Assembly: GCA_024138025.1 (NCBI GenBank)
Contig: JAMXBD010000206.1
Location: 620,001 to 684,000 of the forward strand
DNA length: 64,000 nt
Direction of reading: 5' to 3'
DNA from: Combretum micranthum
Lineage: Eukaryota > Streptophyta > Magnoliopsida > Myrtales > Combretaceae
Every line of letters begins with the position of its first letter. The first letter of the stretch is position 1. Below are positions 24,511 to 36,340 of the stretch, piece after piece. The notes under the pieces were generated by a model that saw nothing but the letters and a program-made list of their open reading frames with translations, had not been told where the DNA came from and searched no databases. The translations under genes were made by a program, and so were the position numbers.

Positions 24511-25674
24511 GGATGATTATCCTACAATTATGTTAGCTAGTTTGTGAGAGATGAGAGAAAGTTGATTTTTGTTTTTTTAAAAGACCTTGATTCAAGTTTG
24601 TTTAAAGCCTGCGTAAAGTTTGTTTAGAAAGTTTGATGATAGCATGATTATTATCGAAAGTATTGTTATCAAAGGATTTTGTTATTGACCGTATGGCTTT
24701 GATTCAGGTTTTTAAAACCTATTTTTGAATGAATTCTGTTGTTATTTGAAGTTCATAATCCTTTGAGTGAATGACAGGGATTTGATTAATTTAAGGAATT
24801 ATTCATAGTTTTTAGTTGTTTACAAGTGTTTTGCAGGTAATCTATTTAAGGAATTTAGCTTCAAGAAATATGATATAAAAATGCATGAAATTTCTTTGCA
24901 AAATCTTGTTGAGCCTTAATGTCAAGCCCTCAATTTAAGCCATGACATCTATAATTCTCTTTTGCAGGATTAAATAAAGGCCATATTTAGGCCTCGATTC
25001 TTTTATTCATTTATTTGTTTATTCTTTTTAATAAGCCGTAACTTGTATTTAAGTGATGTTTCTTTTAATTCTTTTATTCTTTTGTTAATAAATGAGTCGC
25101 AACCTTATTGTCGAGCTCAAAAGTTCAAAATTTTATGGACTCGATAAAGCTAAAATTGCCCTCGATTTTCTTGCAACCCTAAAACTCACTAAAAATCAAT
25201 CCTTTTCATCATTTCAAGTATCAACATATTGAGGTAAGCTTTGTTCTTTACTTATTCTTTATTTTTACTGTTTCATCGAAGCATAGATAATAGATTTAGT
25301 TTGCGTACTCTAGGGTTTCGATATAAACATGATTTTTGTATTTATTATGCCCAATGGAAAGAAACTTGTTTGATGATTGAAATAAGTTTAGATAACTATT
25401 GTATGAACTTTGATAATTTAAATTTATGAGTAATAGGTCACAAACTTCGTTATGATTTTTGAGCTTCATTGAGAATCTATGTAAACCTAGTTTATTTCAC
25501 AGTACTTGGAAAAGGCATTAGAAACAATAAAAATAAAATAAAAATAATAATGTGATGTGTAAGTTAAAATAAAAAAAACCCTGAGGGTATGTTTTCACAA
25601 AATTATGGCAAAATTCTATTTGTTTATGAGCTTTAAATAAAGTTACTTATGTTATTTATATTCTTTTATAGAAA
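24511..25674 (+). other. Non-coding Athila interval where pol is expected; possible leader intron
   Basis: No protease, RT, RNase H or integrase motif is visible in any frame. A strong donor (GAG|GTAAGC at 25234) and an acceptor (TTTTATAG ending 25671), four bases before the next ATG, could form a 438-bp leader intron for the downstream ORF. That is inference from site consensus only. Confidence 0.5.
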
Positions 25675-26880
25675 ATGACACCTAAGAGAACACAAACCTA
25701 ATCCTAAAAACAATCCAAAAAGGCTAGACATGAGTAGGCCTCCAGTATAAGAAAGTACCTCCCTTTGTATTCTTATGGGTTTATCTGCTGAAGATAGGGA
25801 GAAGTACAATATGTATATAATTCATAAAAAGATTATTGAAAACGCGGTTGCAAACTGAGACTTGTTAAGAAGTTGTGGTATGGAAGAAGAATTTAGGAAG
25901 TATTTCGTAGACTCAAGCTAGCAGAGAGTATTTGAGATAAAGGAAGAAGCTTTTAGAGAAGCAACAATTGCTTTCATGGCCAGTTATAAGATTGGAAGTG
26001 ATGAATCCAATGTGGACAGTGAGGTTAAATTCTATGCCTTTGGGGAATATAGACAAGTGTTGATCAAGCAATTCATCTCTGCCATGGGATTGTATGAGGA
26101 TGAAGATTCATTTATGAGTTAGAATTCAAAAAATTGCCAATTGAAGTTTCTAAAGTTGAATGGAGGCAGTTTGTAGTTGAAGAAGTGAAAGGTATGTTAT
26201 CTCCTTCTAAAACAACTAGTTCAAATTTTAGGAGTAAGAGTGCAAGGATGTTACATTATCTGCTCATCAGGAGCATATTTTCCAAGTTGGAAGGAGCTTC
26301 CGCAATTGTAAAAGCTGAGCTCCACCCAATGGTAAGTATGATGAGAGGAAAGAAGATGAATGTAGGCCTACTACTTGCTTGCAGAATTAAATATCAGGCT
26401 AGCCTATAGTGTAAGAGAATCTTTTTGGGAGGATTGATAACACGAATTCTGAAAAATCTGGAGATGTGGCCAGAATAAGGGCCTAACGATATGGTTTGTA
26501 ACTATAGAGAGTTAAATAGAAGATCGTTTAGAGATTGAGGATTGAATGAAGTAGGAGCTCAACCTATTACTACATAAGCAATAAGGGAGGCAATTGTGAC
26601 AGACCAAAGTCCTACCTTAACTATTCAAGAGCCATCATCTCCACCCTAACAGCCACTTGTTGAGTAGCTTCAAGTTGCAAGTGATGCTTCTACACTAGAA
26701 GCTCTACAACAATCAGCAGCTTGCCTCAATACACTTGAAGCAGAGGTTAAAGTCATCAGTCATCAGGGAAAACTTGGCTGCCTTCATGAAAGAGACCAAA
26801 GAGGGCATGGATGACCTGAAGAGAGCTATGCTCCAGATTGTGGACCAACTCACTTAAGGACAACCTACTCAACCACCCTC
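25675..26880 (+). pseudogene. ATHILA ORF1-family protein (env-position ORF)
   Basis: The frame from ATG 25675 begins 'MTPKRTQT'. Downstream it matches the ATHILA ORF1 family: 'FYAFGEYRQVLIKQFISAMG' followed by 'LYEDED', then 'LPIEVSKVEWRQF', 'FRSKSARMLHYLLIRSI' and 'KMNVGLLLACRI'. The molecular role of this plant family is not established; in Athila elements it occupies the region before the 3' LTR. Several stops and frame changes occur, with 26134-26409 the longest open stretch. Confidence 0.8.
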
Positions 26881-28277
26881 AAAACCTAAAACATCCTACT
26901 ACAACAAGTTTTAGTAGAGTCACATCCTGATAATGATGGCAACAATGATGATGACAGTGATGCCAGACCACTTTCACTACTCTTACAAACACATCGTTCA
27001 CCAACAAACACTTTACCATTTCCCACACCTTCACCACCCCCATACATACTCCTCAATTCAAACACAAAACATCCAAATACCACAATTAGTTGAGTCGCCT
27101 ACTCACAATATTTGTGAGGACAATGAAGTTAATTCTCAACCAATAACCACAAAAACACAACACCCAATTCCTTTTGCACAACCACCAACAGACACCTTAG
27201 CTTCAATTCATGCCTTCCCCAAATCTTACAAGAAGAAGGCCAAAAAGCCTATTCCAAAGAGGAGGAGGATGATTTTTCCATTTGATCTAGATAAGGATGT
27301 TGATCTCATCTCAAGCAATATAAAAGCAATAGCATCAGTTGAAGAAACGATGGAGCAAGTTCAAGAAGAGACTCTATTTGCTTGCTTAGAAGGCAATGAC
27401 CAAATTCTAAGTGGCATTGACCTTAATTCCTTGCCGGATGAGGAAGAAGAATTTCATTCTTTCGATGCTGAACTTGATGCTGCTATGAATCAGTTGAAGA
27501 AATTCGTACTATAGCTGAAGCCTAGGCAATGGAGGAGAACATTTGTGCATAAATCTCCAATGATATTACCAATTTAGTCTTGGAAATAGTGTCCCCTTGA
27601 AGTAGTGGTGAATCAACCAAGATGTTTAATACTGGAAATAGAAGAGCAACTACACTCTCAAAGAGCATAGTAGAAAAAGAAATCAAGAACGAGAGGATGC
27701 TCTTTTAGCCAAAACCTTATCCAGGATGTGGGAGATAGAAGAATCTAGAAATAAAGGCCAATTTCCAGTAGTACAAGAAGCTTCTTCAGAAGAAGAGGAA
27801 GAAGAAAAGCAGCCTCCTAAAGAAGACTTATTTGCTCTTGAAATAGGAGTAGCTGTTGCTATGATAGACATGGTAAATCAGGTAATGGAGGAGGAAATCA
27901 TTGATATAATCTCCAATGATATTGCCCAAATTATTCAAGAAGCAATAGGTAATGAAGAAAGACCTGCTCCAATAAGAAGAAGGAGGATTAAGAGATGTGC
28001 TAGAAAGAAACCATTTGATAGAAGAAAGATAAAAAATCAAGAAGAGGGTTGTGATCAAGAGGAAGCCTCAGTGAATGTCTAGCTAGCTATGATAGATCAA
28101 GTTGAACTGATTCAGGTTATTTCGCCAGAAACCATAGCTAATAGTCCTACAAAACTTCATTGGTTTGATAAAGAAATGAAAGAAATAGAGAAACAAGTAG
28201 CTGTTCTTAGAGCAAGGTTGGATGCTATGCTATGCAAGATGTTTAAAGTCCTTAGTAAAGCTACTCAATTTTTATAA
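26881..28277 (+). pseudogene. Downstream acidic ORFs of the Athila element
   Basis: Three open blocks (26933-27514, 27726-28082, 28089-28277) follow in the same direction. They encode Pro/Thr/His-rich sequence, basic clusters 'KKKAKKPIPKRRR' and 'RRRRIKR', long Glu runs and a coiled-coil-like C-terminus ('KEMKEIEKQVAVLRARLD'). Blocks 1 and 2 share the phrase 'FALE/CLEG..I..' and similar acidic-basic alternation, as if partly duplicated. They probably form the C-terminal part of the ATHILA ORF; no transmembrane segment is visible. No independent function can be assigned. Confidence 0.55.
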
Positions 28278-28743
28278 AATCTTAAATGATATGTATGTTT
28301 TTTCAATATAATCATTTTTAGAGCTGTGTAATCCTTGATAAAGGAACAAATAAGGATCATGACTTGATGATTTTTTACAGTGCTCTAATTGAACCAAAAA
28401 AAAAAAAAAAAAGAAAAAAATTACAAACCATGCGCTTAGGACTGAAATGGGCATGGGTTGGTCTCTTAGAAGAGCAACTTCTTGTCCCTTCTTTCAATTT
28501 TAAATAAGCCATGATATAAAAACGAAAAGAAGTGGGAAAAAACCCATATAGAAGAAAGGAAAAGAAAAAGACAGAAACCTTCCCCTCTGAAGCTTTAAAG
28601 TACATAAATAAAAATAAAATAAAAAGCACAAATAAGAAAAAAGATTCAGGGGATGAACATATATAAATGCCTTTGTCTTTGGTTATGATGCTTATAGAGA
28701 TGATTAAGGAACTACATACTTATTTGTGTAAGGGGATAAAAGT
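28278..28743 (+). other. Athila 3' untranslated interval, A-rich
   Basis: Contains a poly-A run at 28397-28413 and A/G-rich sequence, no protein. The last five bases AAAGT are the left target duplication of solo LTR 3. Confidence 0.6.
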
Positions 28744-31700
28744 TGTAAGCTTTTGTTCTCTTAGCAACCTGAATTCGGTTTCGGAGATTGGAACTGGAAA
28801 CCGAACCCTAAAAGAATACTCTAGGACCAGTTGGACCTAGAAACCCTAAGTCTGGCAATCCCGAGAACAAAACCCCAGAACAATAGAAATGAGTTAACTC
28901 CAGAATATAACTTTAAATAATTTATCAAAAAATAAAAAATCAGATTTCAGAACAATTCATTCGTTTCGGACCCGATTGGGATCTGTTCTCGAAAACCGGT
29001 CCCCGAGACTCGAAATAGAAAAATAATATATAGAATTCGTTAGAACTGAAATTTAATGAGAAATTCAAAAATATAATTATAAAAATTTTTCGGTTTATAA
29101 AAATTACATTTATAGCCTTTTATCGTATTTTCTTTACTACCAGTAATTTAATTGTCTAATCAACTTTTTGATTTCTTTCACACTATTCACCAAGTACAAC
29201 CACCCATACCCTATTCTTGCATTCTTATAACCTATTCTTACAATCTCACATCATTTTCCTTACACTTTCTTTTCCAATACAACTTTTACTACTTAAATTA
29301 CTTATTAGATTTGAATTTTATTACACAAAACAAATCAACACATCTCCCTTTCTCTCCTCTCTCTCAATCCGACACCCACCCCCCTCGGTGCATGCCTACA
29401 AATTGTTTCATTTTTTTCTTCTTTTATTAACTACACAAACCCTAATTTCATTTCCTATATAAACACCTTTATACTTTCAACTTTTCACTTTCTCTCTTTC
29501 TTCAAAAAATCAAATTTTTGAAAAGTTTTTCTCTCCTCTCTCTCCCTATTCTTGCCGTGAGCTTCCTCTCCCTTACACACACACAAAATTTTTTTCTTCA
29601 AGTTTTCTTACTCCAAACATTAAATAGGTAATAGATCTTGATCCTACCACAATAAAAACATGTAATGGTAAGATCATACATGTGTGGTTCTACCAAAAAT
29701 CCCCATGAGCTTTATGCTAGGGATATGGAAACACTAAAACATGATATTCTTGCCATCATAATGTGTAGATCTTGTTATTTAAGTTGATTTACTAAAATTT
29801 TGCTATATTATTATATATTGCTCTTATGGATATTTTGTGCATATATTTTTACTATTACTCTCATCTACATATTATTTATGTTGTATTTGCATCCATGACA
29901 TGAGTAGTATAGCAGATTTACTTGTTTAGAGTACATAAATGCAATAAATATTTGTCTTATATACATAAAAGATTTACAATATGACAGTCTTAATGAAGGT
30001 GTTGCCAAAGCTCAAGATCTATTTTGTTTCTATCAAAAAATGACTTTTGAAATTCGGATCTTGAGAAATAACCAATTAGAAAACCTATTTTCCAACTCCA
30101 AGTTGAAGATCTAACATGTAGAATGAAGAGCTTACGTGATAGGTATCATAAATGAATGATTTTTATAAGTTGATATTAGTTTTACTAAGAGAAATTTTCA
30201 AAACAAGAAAAAAGGTTATAAAAGACAAGTTGGAACTTGTTTCAACCCAGCAAAAGCTTAAAATTCGTAACTAGGGTGAAAGGCTAAGTAAACACCTATT
30301 TTCCAACCCTAAAACAAGAATTTTATTAAAAAATCGAAGCCTTAGGGAGTAGGTTTGATTAGGACTTAATTTTAGAAATATTAAATGAGTTTTACAAAAG
30401 AAATAATCTCAAAAACAAGTTTCAAAATTTGGATATAAAAATGACCCCCATTTAAACACCTATTTCCAAATGCTAAAATAAGGATTTTAATAAAAATATA
30501 GAAGCCTTAGGGTATAGATGTAATAAAAACTTGATTTTGATAAGAGTAAATGTATTTTATCAAAGTATAAACCTAAACCAAAAGGTTTCCAAACATGGAT
30601 CAAACAATATTTTCATTTCTTAAAATTGTGTAAAATTCATCACCAGGAAAAGCCCATATTTAAACATCTATTTTCCAACTTTTAAATGAACAATTTTATT
30701 AAGATAATGAAGGTATTAGGTATATAGGTCATCAAGACTTTATCTTGGTAAAAATATGGATGATTTTCAAAGAGATAAAGCTAGTTTTCTCAATCAAGTG
30801 TTCTTGAAATTGTTGCGAAGTAAAAGTTTTTCAAAAATTCTTTTTAATAAAAAATCATTAAGGATTTACGTGTAGATAGCTCATATCATGTCATTCATGA
30901 TAATAACTTGTAGATATTGCATGCACATATAATATACTTGGTAGGAATAATGCAATTTTCACAAAACAATTTCGAAAATGCAATTTTTAGCTACTGATTA
31001 GATCTGGTCCGTGCTTTCTAAAACTAAAAGTTTTCAAAACTTAAGAATAATATCATAAATAGATAAATCTTTTGAAGTAGATAGAAATCGATAGCTTATT
31101 TGCGAAATTCTAAGTTAAAATGACAAAATTATGACCGTTTTATGTTGGAATTTCTATCTGTCATGAAAATCATGAACTTAAGAGTTTTTATTTAATAAGT
31201 TGGAATTAGTTATGGTATGAAATACTCATTTGGGTATTTCTTTCGTTTAGGTGATTTTGAATCGAGGGAATTCTTGTTTCCAAATTGCAATTATTAGAGA
31301 TCGGTGTTCATGGTCGAGTGAGTTCACTTTTTTAAAATTACATGCTTATGATTGTGCTTGTAATGATAGTGGCTCTAGAAATAGGACAAGATAAAATGGG
31401 AATGCGCATGTGAATTCTATTTGGTTGAATTGATGTTAAGAATAGCGAAATAGGAATTGCTATAAATATGTGTATGATTTGGTATAGAATTGAAGTGTCT
31501 GAATCTCTATGATTGCTTATAATTCACTCAAATGATATGCCATGACTATATAACTAAATTGCCCATGCATATCATACATTGAGTCACATTACATTTGTTA
31601 TTGAAAAAGACATAATAGCTAGGCAATGGGTGGGCTTGAAAACTCGGTTATTGGTGCAGGGTCGCCTGAATTAAAATGGAAGTAGAGTAAGCACTTGAAT

Positions 31701-32383
31701 CAACTACAAAATTAATGAGTGGGTGGGCACCTGAATCAACCACTATATGAATGACAAAAATTGAAATCTATGGTCATATGGGCTTGAAACACCTAACTCC
31801 GAATGGAGGGCGCAAATCCATTCAACATAGGACTCCTGGAAAGTCTTATGTATTGTATGCTCACGTGCTTGTGCATTTCATATGATTGTCTAATATAACT
31901 TTCTTGCCCTATTGTTTAATGAAGTATTTAATTTGGAAGTGAAACTCACTAAGCTAATGTGGTTTATACCCTTATAGCTTATTTTTGATGCAATTCGTGT
32001 ACATATGGCTACATCCTCGGACTTGGCCAAATCAGGTAATGCAAAGTTAGGAGTTTTCCCTTAGAAGTTATAATTAGAATTGTATAGACTTTCATAATAA
32101 ACCTTAAACACTCGGGTTGTTATTAAAAACTAATATTTGGACTTTTTGTTTAGCGGGGAAATGTCCTTTAGTACTTCTAACTGATCTGAGATATCTGTGG
32201 TTTATATTTTTATGCTTATTCTATCAAGTTAAACTATCTATCTCCAACTGCATATGTATTTTATTGTTGTAAGGAACGCCTTGCATCTAATACAAGACTT
32301 TTGAATGATTGTGGTAGTGACTCTTAAGCCTTGTTTAGCATGTGGTGAACTGTTACGTTTAGGGTATCCTTTGGGGCATGACA
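28744..32383 (+). mobile_element. Solo LTR 3 of the 3.4-3.6 kb family
   Basis: Starts TGTAAGCTTTTG, ends CTTTGGGGCATGACA, and is flanked by a perfect AAAGT duplication (28739-28743 and 32384-32388). It shares the layout of solo LTRs 1 and 2: CT-rich block (29345-29400) followed by CTATATAAAC (29456, a possible TATA), a long AT-rich middle, a short array (31620-31760, 'GGTGGGCTTGAA/CACCTGAATCAAC' phrases), a CTCACTAAG block near 31948, and the AACTGTTACGTTTAGGGT end block. More diverged than copies 1 and 2 are from each other. No ORF. Confidence 0.86.
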
Positions 32384-32388
32384 AAAGT

Positions 32389-32679
32389 TGATTGAGTTTC
32401 CTTCTTACTCTAATTAATTTTTTGAATACTTTTTGCTTTAGGATTCTTCATTAAACAATGAGGATAAAGACTGATCTATTTCGATAGGTTCTGTGATTTT
32501 AGCAGTACTAATTTTAGCAGAATGAGGAATGATTGAGTATTCGAAGTGCTGAGGTGATTTGAGCTTAATCTGATCTTGTCAAATTTTCCATTTATGATTT
32601 ACCTTCTTATTTTTTAAGCCTTGCATGGATAGAACAATGTTTGCTTGAAAACAAGCAAAGGCTTAAGTGTGAGGGAATT
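32389..32679 (+). other. Athila 3' internal end with polypurine tract
   Basis: Non-coding run-out that ends AAGTGTGAGGGAATT directly before the LTR start TGATAAG; the AGTGTGAGGGAA segment is the polypurine tract and sets the + orientation. Confidence 0.75.
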
Positions 32680-34482
32680 TGATAAGTGTATTTTACTCTA
32701 TTCTATTAATAGGAATTTATGCCTAAATTGATGTTTTTTAGATAAATTCCTATGAATATGGTACTTTTAATGTTTAAATATTGTTTTATAGCCCCTTGAA
32801 TAAAAAAAAAAAACAAGAACTGAAGTGATTGGAATCAGATTTTGAGTAAACAGTAAACAACACTTGAAGACAGAACTATCGAGCCTTGCAAAAGCACTAG
32901 TCGAGGCCAAAATATCAAGGCAACATAAGAAACAATTGGTCTATCACACCCTGAATTTCGCCCTCGATGTGACCCTTGACATATGTTCTAAGGTGATCGA
33001 CCCTAAATATGAAGAAGTCTCTCTTAAAGTGAAGCCCTAAACTTGACCCATGATGAAGACTGAATGAAGACCGGACTTCTGCTTTATTCAAATCATGCCT
33101 CAAAGTCTCGAGCCATCGAAGCACTCAATTTAGCCATCGATGGAAGAATGGGTAGAAACGACAACGTTTTATCTGCTCAAGTTGACCCTTATCCTTAATG
33201 AAGCCCTTAAGCACTCGACTTACCCCTTGGTGAGCGATTGTTCAAGCACGTGATACAGATGCATGCGTAGATAAAGAATTAGCATTCCGTTACAATGAAT
33301 CTCCCACATTAGCAATAAAATCTTCATTATTTCTATGCCTTCATCTATAAATAAGCATGCACAATGTCATAATAAGCATGATGTATGGTGTGTATAGTGT
33401 ATAGAATGAACATAGAGAATAGAGAGAGAATTTCTAGAGCGAAAGAACTTTTTCTTCTTGCTTTAGAAAATATTTCTTTTTTCTTTGGGTAAAATCAATT
33501 AAACCCATTGTTTTTAATTTTTATAAGAATAATCATAATTGAAATATCCTTCAATTAATTTCATATTATTTCTTTAGATTACGTTCTTAAGTTCTAAATC
33601 TATGGAGAAATAATCTCCTACAGCTTAGGGTTTATGAATCCAAATTTCGATACATGTGATTTCAAATGCACTTTCAAGTAAATTGAATGGATATTTGTGA
33701 TTAGTAGCTTGAATTTTATTGTGTGGGTCTAATTGTGTGGTGCACCTGTTAGACCCATGTTTGATTTCAACTAAATAGGCTGAGAGGTTATTCTTTTGGA
33801 TAGATTTTTAACTACTAATGGACTTGGTCATAATCACCTTAAGAGAGAGGTTGTGGGACTTTTTGTGTCTTGTTTTTAAAATTCACAAGGTTGGTTTTAA
33901 AACAGAGGATTTTTCAGCTTTATATGGGTCTAGACCGTTGATAAGCCGATAAGTATTTCTGGTGGTCTAGTCTAAGTCTAGAGTTACTGACCTCGAGAGA
34001 GGCTTTAACTTACCTTAGTGATTCTAATAGTACAAATACATCAGCAATAACTCTCTTAGAGTTTTGATTTAAAATCACATGATAAGGAGTTGGTAAAACA
34101 AACCATGGGCTATTGTCCTACAATTTTACAAACCTATCCTCAATTTTGCTTGAAAGCGTTTGTGTATATTCATTAACCTAGTTTAGCTTTTGTTTTTAGT
34201 ATGATATTCTAATTTTCTTTGGCCAGATAATAGATAAAATGGAAGTGGGGTAGCTGCCATTGATTTCTCTTAGGATTCGACCTCAATCTTTCTATGCTAC
34301 GTCGGTAGGTGCGCTTGCTTGATTGTTGGTAGTTTCTAAATGAAGTTAGACAGAACCACTTAGATTTACAAATTCTCGAAAAGCTTCTACTTCAAGTTGT
34401 TCTTTTAAAAAGTAGTTTTTATAACCATACCCTATTTAACCAATCGGAACAACACCATAAAGAAAAAAAAAAAACACAAGCA
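32680..34482 (+). repeat. Athila 3' LTR
   Basis: 1,803-bp partner of the 5' LTR, colinear from TGATAAGTGTATTTTACT to ACACAAGCA. It retains TATAAATA at 33346-33353 and the GATTCGACCTC phrase near 34275. Followed by the right ATCAA duplication. Confidence 0.93.
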
Positions 34483-34487
34483 ATCAA

Positions 34488-34674
34488 TGACCACCATAAT
34501 TGCATCTTTTCCCCTATGAGTTCTAGGTGATCCCAAGAAAAAATCCATACTAATATTAATGCATGGTTGTGTAGGTAATGGCAATGGCATATACTTTCCC
34601 CATGACTCCTTCTTTCCCTTAGCCTTCTTACATGTAGCACATCTTTCTAGAACCTTATGAACATCTTTCTTCAT
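34488..34674 (-). pseudogene. Ty3/gypsy integrase, N-terminal part (level-0 element, part 2)
   Basis: The minus strand from 34674 reads 'MKKDVHKVLERCATCKKAKG', 'YMPLPLPTQP', 'MDFFLGSP' and 'KDAIMVVID'. This contains the zinc-finger C-x-x-C pair and the first catalytic Asp. It ends at the ATCAA junction of the Athila insertion and continues at 9202. Confidence 0.88.
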
Positions 34675-36332
34675 CCCTTTCTAGTAGAAATCCTTCTTCA
34701 ATAATTCTAATGTTTTCTTTTCCTCTAAATGTTTAGATAGTCCTCCTACATGCACTTTACGTACTAATAATTCTCTAACAAACCCACTTGGAATATGAAG
34801 TTTGACTCCTCTATACAAGAATCCATCTATTACATAATGTACATCAATTGCCTTCATATCAACATACCATGCCACAATAGGACCAAAGAAAGCATCACCA
34901 ACATATTGATCCTTTAACAACTCGTATCCTAACATCTTTGCTTGAAGTGAAGTAACAAGAACATACTTGTGAGACAATGCATCAGCAACTACATTGGTAG
35001 TCCCTTTCTTATACATGATCACATACGTAAAACTCTCAAGAAATTCTACCCATATCGCTTGTTGCTTAGAAAGTCTTTATTATCCCTTGAAGTGCTTTAA
35101 TGCTTCACAATCAGTATAGATTATAAATTCCTTAGGCAATAAATAATGTTGCCATACTATAAATGCTTAAATCAAATAATAAAATTCCTCACCAAAATTG
35201 AATAATTCAACGAAGCCCGACTTAACTCTCACTAAAATAAGCAACGGGTGTCTTTCCTACATCAGAATCACTCTATTCCAATTCCTAAAGCATCGCACTG
35301 TAACTAAAAAATCTTCTCAAAATCAGGTAATGCTAACATAGGAGCAATAGTTAACGTAGCCTTAATCTCATCAAAACTCCTTTATGCCTTGTCATTCCAC
35401 ATGTTATTAATGTTCTTCTTTGTAAGTTTAGTAAGAGGACTTACAACACTACTGAAATTCTTAATGAGATGTTGATAAAATGAAGCAAGTCTATGAAAAT
35501 TACGGACATTAGTAGTAGATTTAGGTACTAGCCAATCAATAATGCTTTAGTCTTTCCATCATCTACTTAAATCCCTACCTTAAGAACTACAAAACCTAAA
35601 AATATCACTTCGGGCTAACAGAATGAACACTTCTTAAGAATGCCATATCATTTATTGGATCTCAATACTTCAAATACAGCTCGTAAATGGTACACATAGC
35701 TATCTAAATCCCTATTATACATCGAAATGTCATCAAAATATACTACTACAAACTTTCCCAAGAATTCTCTTAATACATGATTTATAACATGCAATAAGGT
35801 GCTAGGCACATTGTTTAAGCCAAAGGCATTACCAGCCACTCATATAATCCATGCCTTGTTTTCAAGGTAGTCTTCTATTCATCTCCTACGCTTATCCTAA
35901 TCTGATGATAACCATTCTTAAGATTAACCTTAAAAATATCTATGAATCGTTCAATTCATCTAACATATTGTCGAAACGTGGTATAACATACAAGTCTTTG
36001 ATAGTAATTTTATTGATGGCTCTACTATCAATGCATATTCTCAATGATTCATCTTTCTTCGATACTAAGAGGGCTACAACCACACATGGGCTAATACTTT
36101 CCTCGACATATCTTCTCTCCAACAATTCATCTACTTATCTTTTCAACTCTTTTGCCTCTTCGAGATTCATCTGATAAGTTGAATGATTAGGTAACATAAC
36201 CCCGGGTTAGAGATCAATAGCATGCTCTATTCTCCTAATGGGTGGTAATCCTTTAGGAGATTCTTCTGGAAATACATCTGCAAACTCCTCTAACAAGTGT
36301 TGGCTGTTGTAGATAAAGAAGTTTGCTCTATA
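34675..36332 (-). pseudogene. Ty3/gypsy reverse transcriptase and RNase H (level-0 element)
   Basis: Minus-strand order is as follows. RT entry 'LLEEFADVFPEESPKGLPPI' is at 36290-36230. The segment 'LRICIDSRAINKITIKDLYV' lies near 36030, with 'IPRFDNMLDEL' after it. 'FGLNNVPSTL' lies near 35820. The catalytic YFDD is at 35729-35740. RNase H remnants follow, then the 'GTTNVVADALSH' linker (35000) leading to the integrase zinc region ('LLKKDFY', 34681). Numerous stops and small indels interrupt it. The clade looks like a gypsy element without clear chromodomain evidence here. Confidence 0.85.
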
Positions 36333-36340
36333 GTCTCTAG

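Larger units (their letters stand above)
9203..34482 (+). mobile_element. Athila-like LTR retrotransposon (level 1), carrying nested insertions
   Basis: The two LTRs (9203-10973 and 32680-34482) start TGATAAGTGTATTTTACT and end ACACAAGCA. The target duplication ATCAA is perfect (9198-9202 and 34483-34487). A tRNA-Asp-type primer site follows the 5' LTR and a purine tract precedes the 3' LTR, fixing the + orientation. Removing the nested chromovirus and the solo LTR leaves about 10 kb. Inside are an Athila-type gag and an ATHILA ORF1-family gene, but no protease, reverse transcriptase, RNase H or integrase. It is thus a non-autonomous derivative. It is inserted in the integrase gene of the level-0 gypsy element. 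Confidence 0.93.
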
